Origin: Bacteroides reticulotermitis JCM 10512
GTDB taxonomy: Bacteria; Bacteroidota; Bacteroidia; Bacteroidales; Bacteroidaceae
DNA: 64,000 nucleotides
Assembly (NCBI RefSeq): GCF_000517545.1
Contig: NZ_BAIV01000016.1
Span: 54,933 to 118,932, forward strand
Reading direction: 5' to 3'
Part shown: piece by piece, positions 56,865-64,000 of the stretch
Numbering within the stretch: position 1 is the first letter of the stretch
Layout of the letters: each line of letters starts with the position of its first letter
The notes under the pieces: model-generated
Told to the model about the DNA's origin: nothing
The model's input: the letters and a program-made list of their open reading frames with translations, nothing else
The model's database searches: none
Made by a program: the position numbers and the translations under genes

Positions 56865-58271
56865 TCAATATGCCTCTTTCTCTCCGCGTAGAGCATTAAG
56901 AACTGTACGGTAAATTATATAAAGATCCAGAACAAATGTCCAGTTCTCAATATACCAGATGTCGCGCATCACTCGCCCTTCCATCTGCCAGAGCTCCTTG
57001 GTCTCTCCTCGGAAACCACTCACTTGTGCCCATCCCGTGATTCCTGGTTTCGCAAAATGACGTACCATAAACTTATTAATCAACCTTGCATATTCTTCTG
57101 TATGTTTCAACATATGTGGCCGAGGTCCGACAATTGACATATCTCCTTTCAATACATTAATAAATTGTGGTAATTCATCAATACTCGTCTTCCGAATAAA
57201 CTCACCAACGCGCGTTTTTCTCGGGTCATTTTCCGTAGCTTGTAGTACATCGCTATCCTTATTCATCCGCATCGATCGGAATTTATAGCACCAAAACTCT
57301 CGTCCATCCTCTCCGCTCCTCCTTTGTTTGAAGAAAATCGGTCCGGGAGAGTTCAGCCTTATAGCAGCTCCTACAATCAGATATATAAAAGGAAACAAGG
57401 TAAAAATGAATAAAAGAGAACAAACCACATCAAAGGCTCGTTTCAATATTCGGTTCTCAGGCATAGTTAATGGTTCGCGATGAATTGAAAGCACCGGTAC
57501 ATTCCCCAGCAATTCAAACCACATCCTTCGTTTCAAGTAGTTTCTCACATTAGGAACACTAAAGAAACGTATCAAATGATTCTCGCAATAGTTGATAATT
57601 GGCACAATCTCCTCACTACGTGCCGATGGCAAACTACAATAAACCTGCTCCACTCGCCCGCGGTGTCTCTCCAAGAAAGCAATCACCTCATGTGGCTGAC
57701 CTAGATACTCAATCTTCTCCGAGTATTGTGGGAAAGGAAAATCATCAAAGTAGCCCAATACGTGATACCCTGAAGTAATATCATCCGTCATGACATGATA
57801 CAGTTCTTGCATATTCTCATGAGCTCCCACTAAAACCGCTCCCCTTCTGTTGCCTCCTTTCCGACGATAAATCTTCAGGAAATAGCGAAATACAATTCGA
57901 TAAAGTACATTCACCAATCCATAGACCAAATAAAACAGAATAGTAATCAACGAAGGCACCCCTGCCCAATGACTAATAGAGAGCAAAGTGATCGAAAGAA
58001 GCGCAAAAAGAATCATATTCCGAAATACATGAGTCACAATCTGTTCTATGCGAATCACCGGACGATGAAGCACCACACCGGTCTGCATTGTGCAAACGGC
58101 ATAGCAAAGTGTCATAAGTACGGCTCCATGCGAAGGAGATATATACCCTTGTGCCCAAAAGCGTTCACCAAAACAAACGATAAAAAAGGCAAAGAGTAAA
58201 TTTAGCAAAATGATGTCTCCAAAGAGAATAAGAAACATCAATATTTTATTAAATCGTTTGATTTCTAGCAT
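56865..58271 (-). CDS. Undecaprenyl-phosphate sugar phosphotransferase (WbaP/WcaJ type)
   Basis: 468 residues. Four N-terminal membrane helices, a CoA-binding-like Rossmann domain (GAVLVGAHENMQELYHVM), a further membrane helix and the C-terminal Bac_transf catalytic domain (GPIFFKQRRSGEDGREF, YKFRSMRMNKDSD, TSIDELPQFINVLKGDMSIVGPRPH, in parts). It adds sugar-1-phosphate to undecaprenyl phosphate to start repeat-unit assembly. The substrate (glucose or galactose most often) cannot be fixed from sequence. Confidence 0.94.
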   Translation of the reverse strand: MLEIKRFNKILMFLILFGDIILLNLLFAFFIVCFGERFWAQGYISPSHGAVLMTLCYAVCTMQTGVVLHRPVIRIEQIVTHVFRNMILFALLSITLLSISHWAGVPSLITILFYLVYGLVNVLYRIVFRYFLKIYRRKGGNRRGAVLVGAHENMQELYHVMTDDITSGYHVLGYFDDFPFPQYSEKIEYLGQPHEVIAFLERHRGRVEQVYCSLPSARSEEIVPIINYCENHLIRFFSVPNVRNYLKRRMWFELLGNVPVLSIHREPLTMPENRILKRAFDVVCSLLFIFTLFPFIYLIVGAAIRLNSPGPIFFKQRRSGEDGREFWCYKFRSMRMNKDSDVLQATENDPRKTRVGEFIRKTSIDELPQFINVLKGDMSIVGPRPHMLKHTEEYARLINKFMVRHFAKPGITGWAQVSGFRGETKELWQMEGRVMRDIWYIENWTFVLDLYIIYRTVLNALRGEKEAY

Positions 58272-58309
58272 AGTGATCTATTTTCTAAGTATAATGCAGT
58301 TAAGATTAT

Positions 58310-59065
58310 CTATTCAAAAGGGTTTTCATATTTTCCGAATAATTGCTTTCCGAAGTAATAAAAGAACTTCATGTCATCAACAAAGTATCTTTTCAAAAGC
58401 CTCCTAGGCTCTTTTATACAACGAAATAACCATTCCAATCCTATTCTTTGCCAAAATACTGGAGCTCGTTTGAGTGTTTTTGCCTCAAAATCAATTGTAG
58501 CTCCTAATCCCATAAATAGTTCTATTTCAGGAAGTTTTTCTCTATATTTAGCAATCCATTTTTCTTGTTTAGGTGCCCCTACTCCAACGAGTAATACATT
58601 AGCTCCTGAATTCCGAATAATATCAATAATTATATTACACTCCACTTCATTTTTCTCAAAGCCATAAGAGGGTGATAAAGCGCCTACTACAATTTCTCTT
58701 CCAATGGCTTTATTTATTTCTGCCATTGCTTTTATAGCAATTCCCTTCGCAGCCCCTAAAAGAAAGATCTTACAGTTTTCATTATCTTTATGATATTGAT
58801 AAAATGCTGTAAAAAAACTGGATCCTGGAATTGCTTCTGGCAATGTTTCCTTAAGAAGTTTTGACATTAGATATAGCACTTTACTATCACAAACAACCCA
58901 ATCAGCTTGCTGATATACATTATAAAATTCTTTATCTTTCTGGAGTTTAACCAAGTGATCAATATTTGGGGTCACCATAAAACCTTTTCTCAGGTTATTC
59001 AAAAGTTCTTTTTGAGTAATAGAACATATGTTCACATTCAATACTCGAACCACATTTTCAGCCAT
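58310..59065 (-). CDS. WecG/TagA/CpsF family glycosyltransferase
   Basis: 251 residues (GT26). Conserved segments: TPNIDHLVKLQKDKEFY, ADWVVCDSKVLYLMSKLL, IFLLGAAKGIA, VLLVGVGAPKQEKWI and LFMGLGATIDFEA. The family adds ManNAc(A)-type or other sugars to lipid-linked acceptors at an early step. It lies between the GT4 gene and the priming transferase gene with short gaps. Confidence 0.93.
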   Translation of the reverse strand: MAENVVRVLNVNICSITQKELLNNLRKGFMVTPNIDHLVKLQKDKEFYNVYQQADWVVCDSKVLYLMSKLLKETLPEAIPGSSFFTAFYQYHKDNENCKIFLLGAAKGIAIKAMAEINKAIGREIVVGALSPSYGFEKNEVECNIIIDIIRNSGANVLLVGVGAPKQEKWIAKYREKLPEIELFMGLGATIDFEAKTLKRAPVFWQRIGLEWLFRCIKEPRRLLKRYFVDDMKFFYYFGKQLFGKYENPFE

Positions 59066-59091
59066 AATTAGGTTATATAAGAAACAAGGAA

Positions 59092-60165
59092 CTAATGCAA
59101 CAAAGAGTTATAGATAGAAATCAACCGTTTAAAAACATTTTCAGGGAAATAAGGTTGAACTATTCGAAAACTTTCCTTCCCATACTCAGAAATCAAATTT
59201 GGATGCTCAATAAACAGCTTTAGTGCATCCGCTATTTGTACTAAATTTCCCGGTTCTATCAATATTCCATTCACTCCAGAATGTACCACTTCTGATATTC
59301 CACCGACAGGTGTAGCAATAATAGGGTGACTATAACTCATAGCTTCCAATATTGCAACGGGAAGGCCTTCATTATAGGAAGGCAATATATAAACATCTTC
59401 CCAATTTAAACAATCAACTTTCTTTTGCCCTGAAATCCAACCTTCATAAGTTATAAAAGAGGATAGTTCATGTTTTTTAATAAAAGTTCTAATATCACCA
59501 TCGACTTCGTTTCCCCCTAATCGGAGCATAATTTTATCTTTAAAATAGCCCTTATTATCAGATAGTGCCTGCAATAAGTCAAAACCTCCTTTACGTTTAC
59601 TAATTTCCCCTAGATACAACAAATGCAACCTATTATCTATGCGCGAAGTAGGTTGCAATATAGGAGGAGAAATAACATTATTCAAAACTTCTATTATATC
59701 CTTTCGAACGCCAATTGAGACAAAATAATCTTTCCACGAATACGATAATACAATTAAATAATCACAAGTATTAATGGTATCAATAATCATCTGTTTTTCT
59801 CTCGAATCTTCATAGAAAGTCGCAAAATCAGCTGCATGTTCATGTAGAATTATTTTCTTGCGGAAAGTTTTCCCCAACTTTATGAATATTTTACACCTGT
59901 AAAACGAAGCATTTGCAGCCCCATGAATATGAACTATTTGAATATCTCTATCCAAAAGACAAAGCCAACATACCCTAACCACTGCTTGGAGAAAATAACA
60001 TATCTTCACTAGTTTATTACTTAATTTCCATGTTGGAATAAAGCGCATTTTCTCTATATATTTATCGTATGAGACAAGTACTGCAGTCATCCCTCCCTTG
60101 GTCTTTTTAGAGACGCCAAGAAAAAGAATTTTTTTCGACAACTCTTCTGTTACAATTTCGACCAT
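59092..60165 (-). CDS. Glycosyltransferase family 4 protein
   Basis: 357 residues, GT-B fold. The donor-binding C-terminal half has LLYLGEISKRKGGFDLL, YEGWISGQKKVDCL, and the signature EGLPVAILEAMSYSHPIIATPVGG (in parts) with the E-x7-E motif, then GVNGILIEPGN. It builds the polysaccharide repeat unit at the cytoplasmic face. Donor and acceptor unknown. A 323-bp AT-rich gap separates it from the pyruvyl transferase gene upstream. Confidence 0.92.
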   Translation of the reverse strand: MVEIVTEELSKKILFLGVSKKTKGGMTAVLVSYDKYIEKMRFIPTWKLSNKLVKICYFLQAVVRVCWLCLLDRDIQIVHIHGAANASFYRCKIFIKLGKTFRKKIILHEHAADFATFYEDSREKQMIIDTINTCDYLIVLSYSWKDYFVSIGVRKDIIEVLNNVISPPILQPTSRIDNRLHLLYLGEISKRKGGFDLLQALSDNKGYFKDKIMLRLGGNEVDGDIRTFIKKHELSSFITYEGWISGQKKVDCLNWEDVYILPSYNEGLPVAILEAMSYSHPIIATPVGGISEVVHSGVNGILIEPGNLVQIADALKLFIEHPNLISEYGKESFRIVQPYFPENVFKRLISIYNSLLH

Positions 60166-60488
60166 TGATATATGTTTTTCATAATATAAAACTACTTTTC
60201 ATTCTTATTTTTCAGTTCAATTTTCTTTATTATATTCCACCGAGTTTTTATATGAAATTAAATTCTGTAATTCTTTGAAGATGGTAATCCTCAAAATATA
60301 AGAAAGACAATACATACTTATTTTCATGATTATTATCTTATATAAATAGCTATAAAAACTTTATCTTTCAATTCCGAATCTATTATTTCTGAACAGAATA
60401 ACACTTGTTTCTGGCATAAACAAATACAACTCGCAATCCGCCTATATTCCTTTCTAATAATAATCAAATCACTCTAAACTAATTTACC
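60166..60488. other. AT-rich gap inside the polysaccharide locus
   Basis: There is no ORF worth calling on either strand and no TAnnTTTG element on the minus strand that would serve the genes downstream. It could mark a junction left by gene exchange within the locus. Confidence 0.5.
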
Positions 60489-61634
60489 TCATGAGGATAT
60501 AGTTTTATCTAGAAAATTGTAATACTCTTCCCTTAGTTGTATTCTTTTCTCTTGTATTTCAAGCAAATGAGAAGTAAAATAATCAATACTGGATATTATC
60601 TTCTCAATTATGGCAACAGCAGTCATTTGAGTGCGATTTTCAATAAAACAAGAATCCTTTAGTCCAAAAAGCTTTAAAAGATCCTCATGCTTAGATTCAC
60701 CTTTATTATTAGCAAAAGTGAGGTCGGGAGAATAGTTGACAACTGGAGTATTATTTATTATTGCAAAAATGCTATCATGAAAACGATGAGTAATCATGCA
60801 TTTAAAATATTTATAAATACCCAACTGTTCTAGAGGAGACATATCATTTAAAATATAATCAGCCCAATGCGCAGGTCGCAGAGAGGCTATTTTATAACCT
60901 TTATTTTTCAATTGAAAAGCTACCTCTTTTGCCCATAAATCATCTTTTAAAGTATGAAATCCAATTATCGGCTGATCAAAATCATACTTTTTTTTGCTAC
61001 GTATATAAGATTCGACATGATTGTAATCAATATCCAAGGTAAACGTTGGGTCGGCAATTAAGTCTATCTTCTCTTTTGGAATAAAATGGCTAATTAAGCG
61101 CATAGTAGCCATATCTCTCACTGATATACCAGAATAGGATAGAATAGTATCCCTCATTTTCTTTTTCTGTATTTCTGAGAGTAATTCATAGCTAACGTTT
61201 TTAGCAGAAGCAGCCAATAAATATTTATTTGCTAAAACTTGAGAGGACAGCCAATAAGAAGATAAACCATCATAAGTATTAGGCAGCCTATCTAATTCTA
61301 ATAATGTATCTGCTCCCACATAGATGCAATCATATTGTTTAGATTGGATATGGTCAAGTGCTTTTTGTACATCTCTTATAATGTATTCTCGGGAAACTTC
61401 CAACCGCCTTCTAACAAATCTTCGATATTTCAATATTCTAGCCGCATCATTGTAAAGGGTTGCCAAAGTCATATCAGTCTTGTAAGGCTTAATATCTTGC
61501 TTGAAACCATGGAAATCTATAATTTCAACTAAAGCCAATGGGAATTTCCTACGAATAGCCAACATAGTAGCGTAAGCTTGTAAATTAGTTCCGCAGTTTA
61601 AATCTCCATAGTAAGTCAATATTCCTATTTTCAT
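60489..61634 (-). CDS. Polysaccharide pyruvyl transferase family protein
   Basis: 381 residues. The N-terminus KIGILTYYGDLNCGTNLQAYA is the PS_pyruv_trans opening; also YDCIYVGADTLLELDR, LAASAKNVSYE, SGISVRDMATMRLI, and MITHRFHDSIFAIINNTPVVN, which in the family holds the active-site His and Arg (in parts). It transfers pyruvate from phosphoenolpyruvate to a sugar as a ketal, giving negative charge. The C-terminus is a basic helix. It lies 14 nt after the nitroreductase-like gene and probably works with it on the same polymer. Confidence 0.9.
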   Translation of the reverse strand: MKIGILTYYGDLNCGTNLQAYATMLAIRRKFPLALVEIIDFHGFKQDIKPYKTDMTLATLYNDAARILKYRRFVRRRLEVSREYIIRDVQKALDHIQSKQYDCIYVGADTLLELDRLPNTYDGLSSYWLSSQVLANKYLLAASAKNVSYELLSEIQKKKMRDTILSYSGISVRDMATMRLISHFIPKEKIDLIADPTFTLDIDYNHVESYIRSKKKYDFDQPIIGFHTLKDDLWAKEVAFQLKNKGYKIASLRPAHWADYILNDMSPLEQLGIYKYFKCMITHRFHDSIFAIINNTPVVNYSPDLTFANNKGESKHEDLLKLFGLKDSCFIENRTQMTAVAIIEKIISSIDYFTSHLLEIQEKRIQLREEYYNFLDKTISS

Positions 61635-61648
61635 TTTTGTTCTTTCCT

Positions 61649-62626
61649 CTATATAAATTGAGTATACTTCATATAATCAGTCCTATGTGAAACAGCTACT
61701 TTATATTTTTCTTTATAGCTACCAACGCCAATAAGTACAATTGGGATTTCATTCTCAGGGATATTCAATTGTCTCTTAATATTATTAATATACTTTTGTT
61801 TATGTCCCATTGTCAGAGGGATATTTGCTACGCCTAAGTAATGTAAAGCATACATTAAGTTCATCGCATATAATCCACCGTCCACATATACCTGATGAAG
61901 TTCATTTATATTATAACTACTTAAATCTCCACACACCAGAATACCATATTGCATTTTCGAAGAAAACCCCTTACATCCTTCTTGCAAATTAAATAGTTTT
62001 AATCTTTTTGAGTTACTACAAAAAACGTATATCCTCCAACTCTGTCTATTACAAGCTGAAGGCGTCCTTTCACATAGTTTTAATGCCGATTTTATAATTT
62101 CTAAATCTATCGGAATATCCGAGAAATCGCGAATAGAATAACGCGACTGAGAAAAAGTGCCAAAATCGAGTAAAGAAAGTCGCTTAGTTTCCGAAAAATC
62201 CAAATTCAGAATACCACCAAAAGAGGGTTGTGGAATAATACAATTTCGCTCGCACAAACGATCTAGATGATCTCTCACTTCCTGCATATCAGCACCATTT
62301 TTTTCATTAAAAATGAGATATTGATTAATAATAGAAACAGATTCTTCTACAAATTCGACATCTCCATTAATTTCCACAAAATGCTGCAAATCATTAATTA
62401 ATGATAAAACTTTAGGCCTTCCAAATCCCACTTTCATACTGCCCATTGACATACCCTTTTCTATCGCATGCGTTCTTATCATCAAATCCGTGCGTAATTT
62501 TATAGGATCCTTATATCTCTTTCCGTTAGCAATAAATTTAGCATAGAGTTTTATTTCATACAATTTTTCGTGAAAAATTCTAAAGAATAAAACAAGCTTA
62601 GATTGTTTCAGGTATGACTTTAACAT
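61649..62626 (-). CDS. Nitroreductase-fold protein of the polysaccharide locus
   Basis: 325 residues. An N-terminal helical region of about 140 residues with no known domain (MLKSYLKQSKLVLFFRIF, IRTHAIEKGMSMGSMKVGF) precedes an FMN-dependent nitroreductase-like domain (YSIRDFSDIPIDLEIIKSAL, CERTPSACNRQSWRIYVF, VDGGLYAMNLMYALHYLG, in parts). Proteins of this build occur beside polysaccharide pyruvyl transferases; the reaction is unknown. It overlaps the upstream glycosyltransferase gene by 7 nt. Confidence 0.88.
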   Translation of the reverse strand: MLKSYLKQSKLVLFFRIFHEKLYEIKLYAKFIANGKRYKDPIKLRTDLMIRTHAIEKGMSMGSMKVGFGRPKVLSLINDLQHFVEINGDVEFVEESVSIINQYLIFNEKNGADMQEVRDHLDRLCERNCIIPQPSFGGILNLDFSETKRLSLLDFGTFSQSRYSIRDFSDIPIDLEIIKSALKLCERTPSACNRQSWRIYVFCSNSKRLKLFNLQEGCKGFSSKMQYGILVCGDLSSYNINELHQVYVDGGLYAMNLMYALHYLGVANIPLTMGHKQKYINNIKRQLNIPENEIPIVLIGVGSYKEKYKVAVSHRTDYMKYTQFI

Positions 62627-63717
62627 GACCGAATTGTTTTAAAATACTCTAGATACTGCAAGGCAATGCATTCCAAACTATAATTATCATTTATATATTG
62701 TCGCAAATTCCTTTTCATAGTATCGCGTTGCGTTTCTGATAAGTCAATCACTTGCTTTATTGTTTTTTTTAGTGATTCAATATTATTAACCTCAAACAAA
62801 AAACCATTCACTTTATCTACGATCTTCTCATTAAATCCATTAATATTACTAGCTATAACAGGCAAATTGTAATAATAAGCAATCATCTGAGGCCCACTTT
62901 GTGCTACTTCTTCATAGGGAAGAACCAAAAAATCATGCTTAGTAAATAATTCTGCAATCTCTCTATCATCAATTCGGTTGAGATAAGCACTGATACATTC
63001 ACAATCAGATATAAGTGAAGTGTATTTTGCAATTTCTTCACACTTACCAGCTATAGTTAAATGAATCTTCGATTTACTTTCTTCAGAAAGCATCTTAATA
63101 GCAGCAATCAATAAATCCAAACGCTTATTACTTTTTATATTGCCGAAGAACAATAGATTAGTTTTACTTTTATCTATTCGATATTTAGATGTTTGCACAT
63201 CACCATAGCCTTTTACAGTCATAGGGCAATAAAACACTGATTTTTCTGGATATTTTTCCTCAAAGAAAGAAGTTAAATGCTTAGAGAATATCTGAAAATA
63301 GTGATTTTTTCTAAAAATGTAATTGATATAGCAAGTCATCAATCTTCTATTTGGCCAACCTTGATAAGGAATTACGTTATGAGCTGCATGAATAACTGGT
63401 ATCTTTTTAGAATATGTAAACAGTACAGGATAATAGAAGGGAGTTCCCAAGTAATCAGAATAAATAATATCTATATTCTTTTCATTTATCTCTTTAAAAA
63501 TAGTAGCATAGTCTAAAACAATTCTCGGGTCCTTATATCTATATCTCAGTTTGTACTTTCTACAATTTAGAGATTCCAAAATATCTATGTTGCTTCTAGA
63601 GCCTTGCAATACAATCCATTCTATATCTAAATCAGAATGCTTTTGTAAATATGGAACTAATAAGAAATCTACGTCAATAAAATAATCGGCTGTTATCCAG
63701 TATATTGTTTTCTTCAT
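62620..63717 (-). CDS. Glycosyltransferase (GT4-like)
   Basis: 365 residues, GT-B fold. LLFFGNIKSNKRLDLLIAAI marks the donor domain, then LTIAGKCEEIAKY, LNRIDDREIAELFTKHDFLVLPYEEV (in parts) and SGPQMIAYYYNLPVIASNINGF. The N-terminal half is the acceptor domain (YIFRKNHYFQIFSK). It acts in repeat-unit assembly; the linkage is unknown. It lies 13 nt downstream of the acetyltransferase gene and overlaps the next gene by 7 nt. Confidence 0.9.
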   Translation of the reverse strand: MKKTIYWITADYFIDVDFLLVPYLQKHSDLDIEWIVLQGSRSNIDILESLNCRKYKLRYRYKDPRIVLDYATIFKEINEKNIDIIYSDYLGTPFYYPVLFTYSKKIPVIHAAHNVIPYQGWPNRRLMTCYINYIFRKNHYFQIFSKHLTSFFEEKYPEKSVFYCPMTVKGYGDVQTSKYRIDKSKTNLLFFGNIKSNKRLDLLIAAIKMLSEESKSKIHLTIAGKCEEIAKYTSLISDCECISAYLNRIDDREIAELFTKHDFLVLPYEEVAQSGPQMIAYYYNLPVIASNINGFNEKIVDKVNGFLFEVNNIESLKKTIKQVIDLSETQRDTMKRNLRQYINDNYSLECIALQYLEYFKTIRSC

Positions 63718-63730
63718 ATCAGAAATAAGT

Positions 63731-64000
63731 TTAACTAAGAACGATGTTAACTTTTTCGTTATCTTGTTTTATAATGATAGGAGATGGCGATACTACAACC
63801 GCATTTCCAGGCACATCTTTCACAACGACCGCACCAGGTCCAATCTTTGAGCCATTGCCAATTTTAATATCACCAAGAAGTATTGCATGAGCTGTAATTA
63901 CAACATTATCACCTATTATAGGCTCTTTCAAGTTTCGACTACCAATAGTAACATTCTGATATATTATACAATTTTTGCCTATACTTGAAGCATTAACAAC
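63731..64000 (-). CDS. Hexapeptide-repeat (serine acetyltransferase-like) acyltransferase, 5' end cut by window edge
   Basis: The frame is open from the right edge to a stop at 63731: the last 89 residues of a left-handed beta-helix protein. Hexapeptide repeats are plain (VVNASSIGKNCIIYQNVTIG, KEPIIGDNVVITAHAILLGDI, KIGNGSKIGPGAVVVKDVPG, in parts). The pattern is CysE/NeuD-like. In this setting it may O- or N-acetylate a sugar of the repeat unit rather than serine (inference). The start lies beyond 64000; an apparent TTG start at 63931 is only internal. Confidence 0.88.
   Translation of the reverse strand, partial: VVNASSIGKNCIIYQNVTIGSRNLKEPIIGDNVVITAHAILLGDIKIGNGSKIGPGAVVVKDVPGNAVVVSPSPIIIKQDNEKVNIVLS

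Noticed and set aside
63731..63931. Complete 66-codon ORF starting at TTG 63931
   Set aside because: The frame is open to the window edge and hexapeptide repeats continue upstream, so it is the C-terminal part of a longer gene.

Overview
The window reads as a chromosomal segment of a Bacteroides-like member of the Bacteroidales. Supporting signs seen directly are the promoter form TAnnTTTG upstream of many genes, weak Shine-Dalgarno sites, and typical Bacteroidales families: fimbrillin, DUF5119, DUF3575, DUF4492 beside cydAB, DUF4251, DUF5686, and the gnd-zwf-pgl and gmd-fcl blocks. Genus is inferred from this family content, not from a search. There is no ribosomal operon, transposase, prophage or CRISPR array.

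Layout. 1-4.5 kb: a minus-strand fimbria-type surface operon (DUF3575, DUF5119, two fimbrillin-like lipoproteins, the last cut by the left edge). 5.4-6.3 kb: a secreted esterase. 6.5-7.9 kb: an OmpA-type lipoprotein and mtgA. 8-9.8 kb: a carboxyltransferase related to pyruvate carboxylase subunit B. 10-12 kb: an ECF sigma factor, a DUF4251 protein and a TRIC-like channel. 12-18 kb: a divergent UDP-GlcNAc 2-epimerase homologue, a DUF5686 outer membrane protein, rarA and a hydroxyacid dehydrogenase. 18.2-21.3 kb: the cytochrome bd operon. 21.4-27.9 kb: a TolC/MacA/MacB-type efflux operon followed by a LytS/LytTR two-component pair. 27.9-28.9 kb: a non-coding stretch with a candidate sRNA and many inverted repeats. 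28.9-32.7 kb: oxidative pentose phosphate operon. 32.9-35.1 kb: GDP-fucose synthesis. 35.1-42.2 kb: an acyl-CoA ligase, a 16-residue-repeat surface protein, class III fbp, an AspT/YidE transporter and a small lipoprotein. 42.4-43.3 kb: a candidate sRNA, tRNA-Ser, tRNA-Glu and a 31-residue membrane peptide. 43.3-50 kb: regulators (Crp, AraC, a sensor kinase) and tex. 50-56 kb: a CPBP protease, an LRR protein, an ABC-F ATPase, grpE and dnaJ. 56-64 kb: the 3' part of a minus-strand extracellular polysaccharide locus that runs off the right edge.

A property of the whole window is about a dozen one-base deletions, almost all explicable as a shortened short homopolymer, that split or distort genes including dnaJ, cydA and fcl. 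All go the same way (loss of one base), so sequencing or assembly error is more likely than real gene decay. I report these genes as single spans and give the break point in each.

The best candidates for unfamiliar biology are: an epimerase homologue lacking two catalytic residues, a biotinyl-type domain lacking its lysine, an ABC-F protein with a degenerate second ATPase site, a protein built of 16-residue repeats, a triple 13-bp palindrome phased at 22 bp, and two promoter-plus-terminator units with no ORF. None of these is proven to be a new system from sequence alone.
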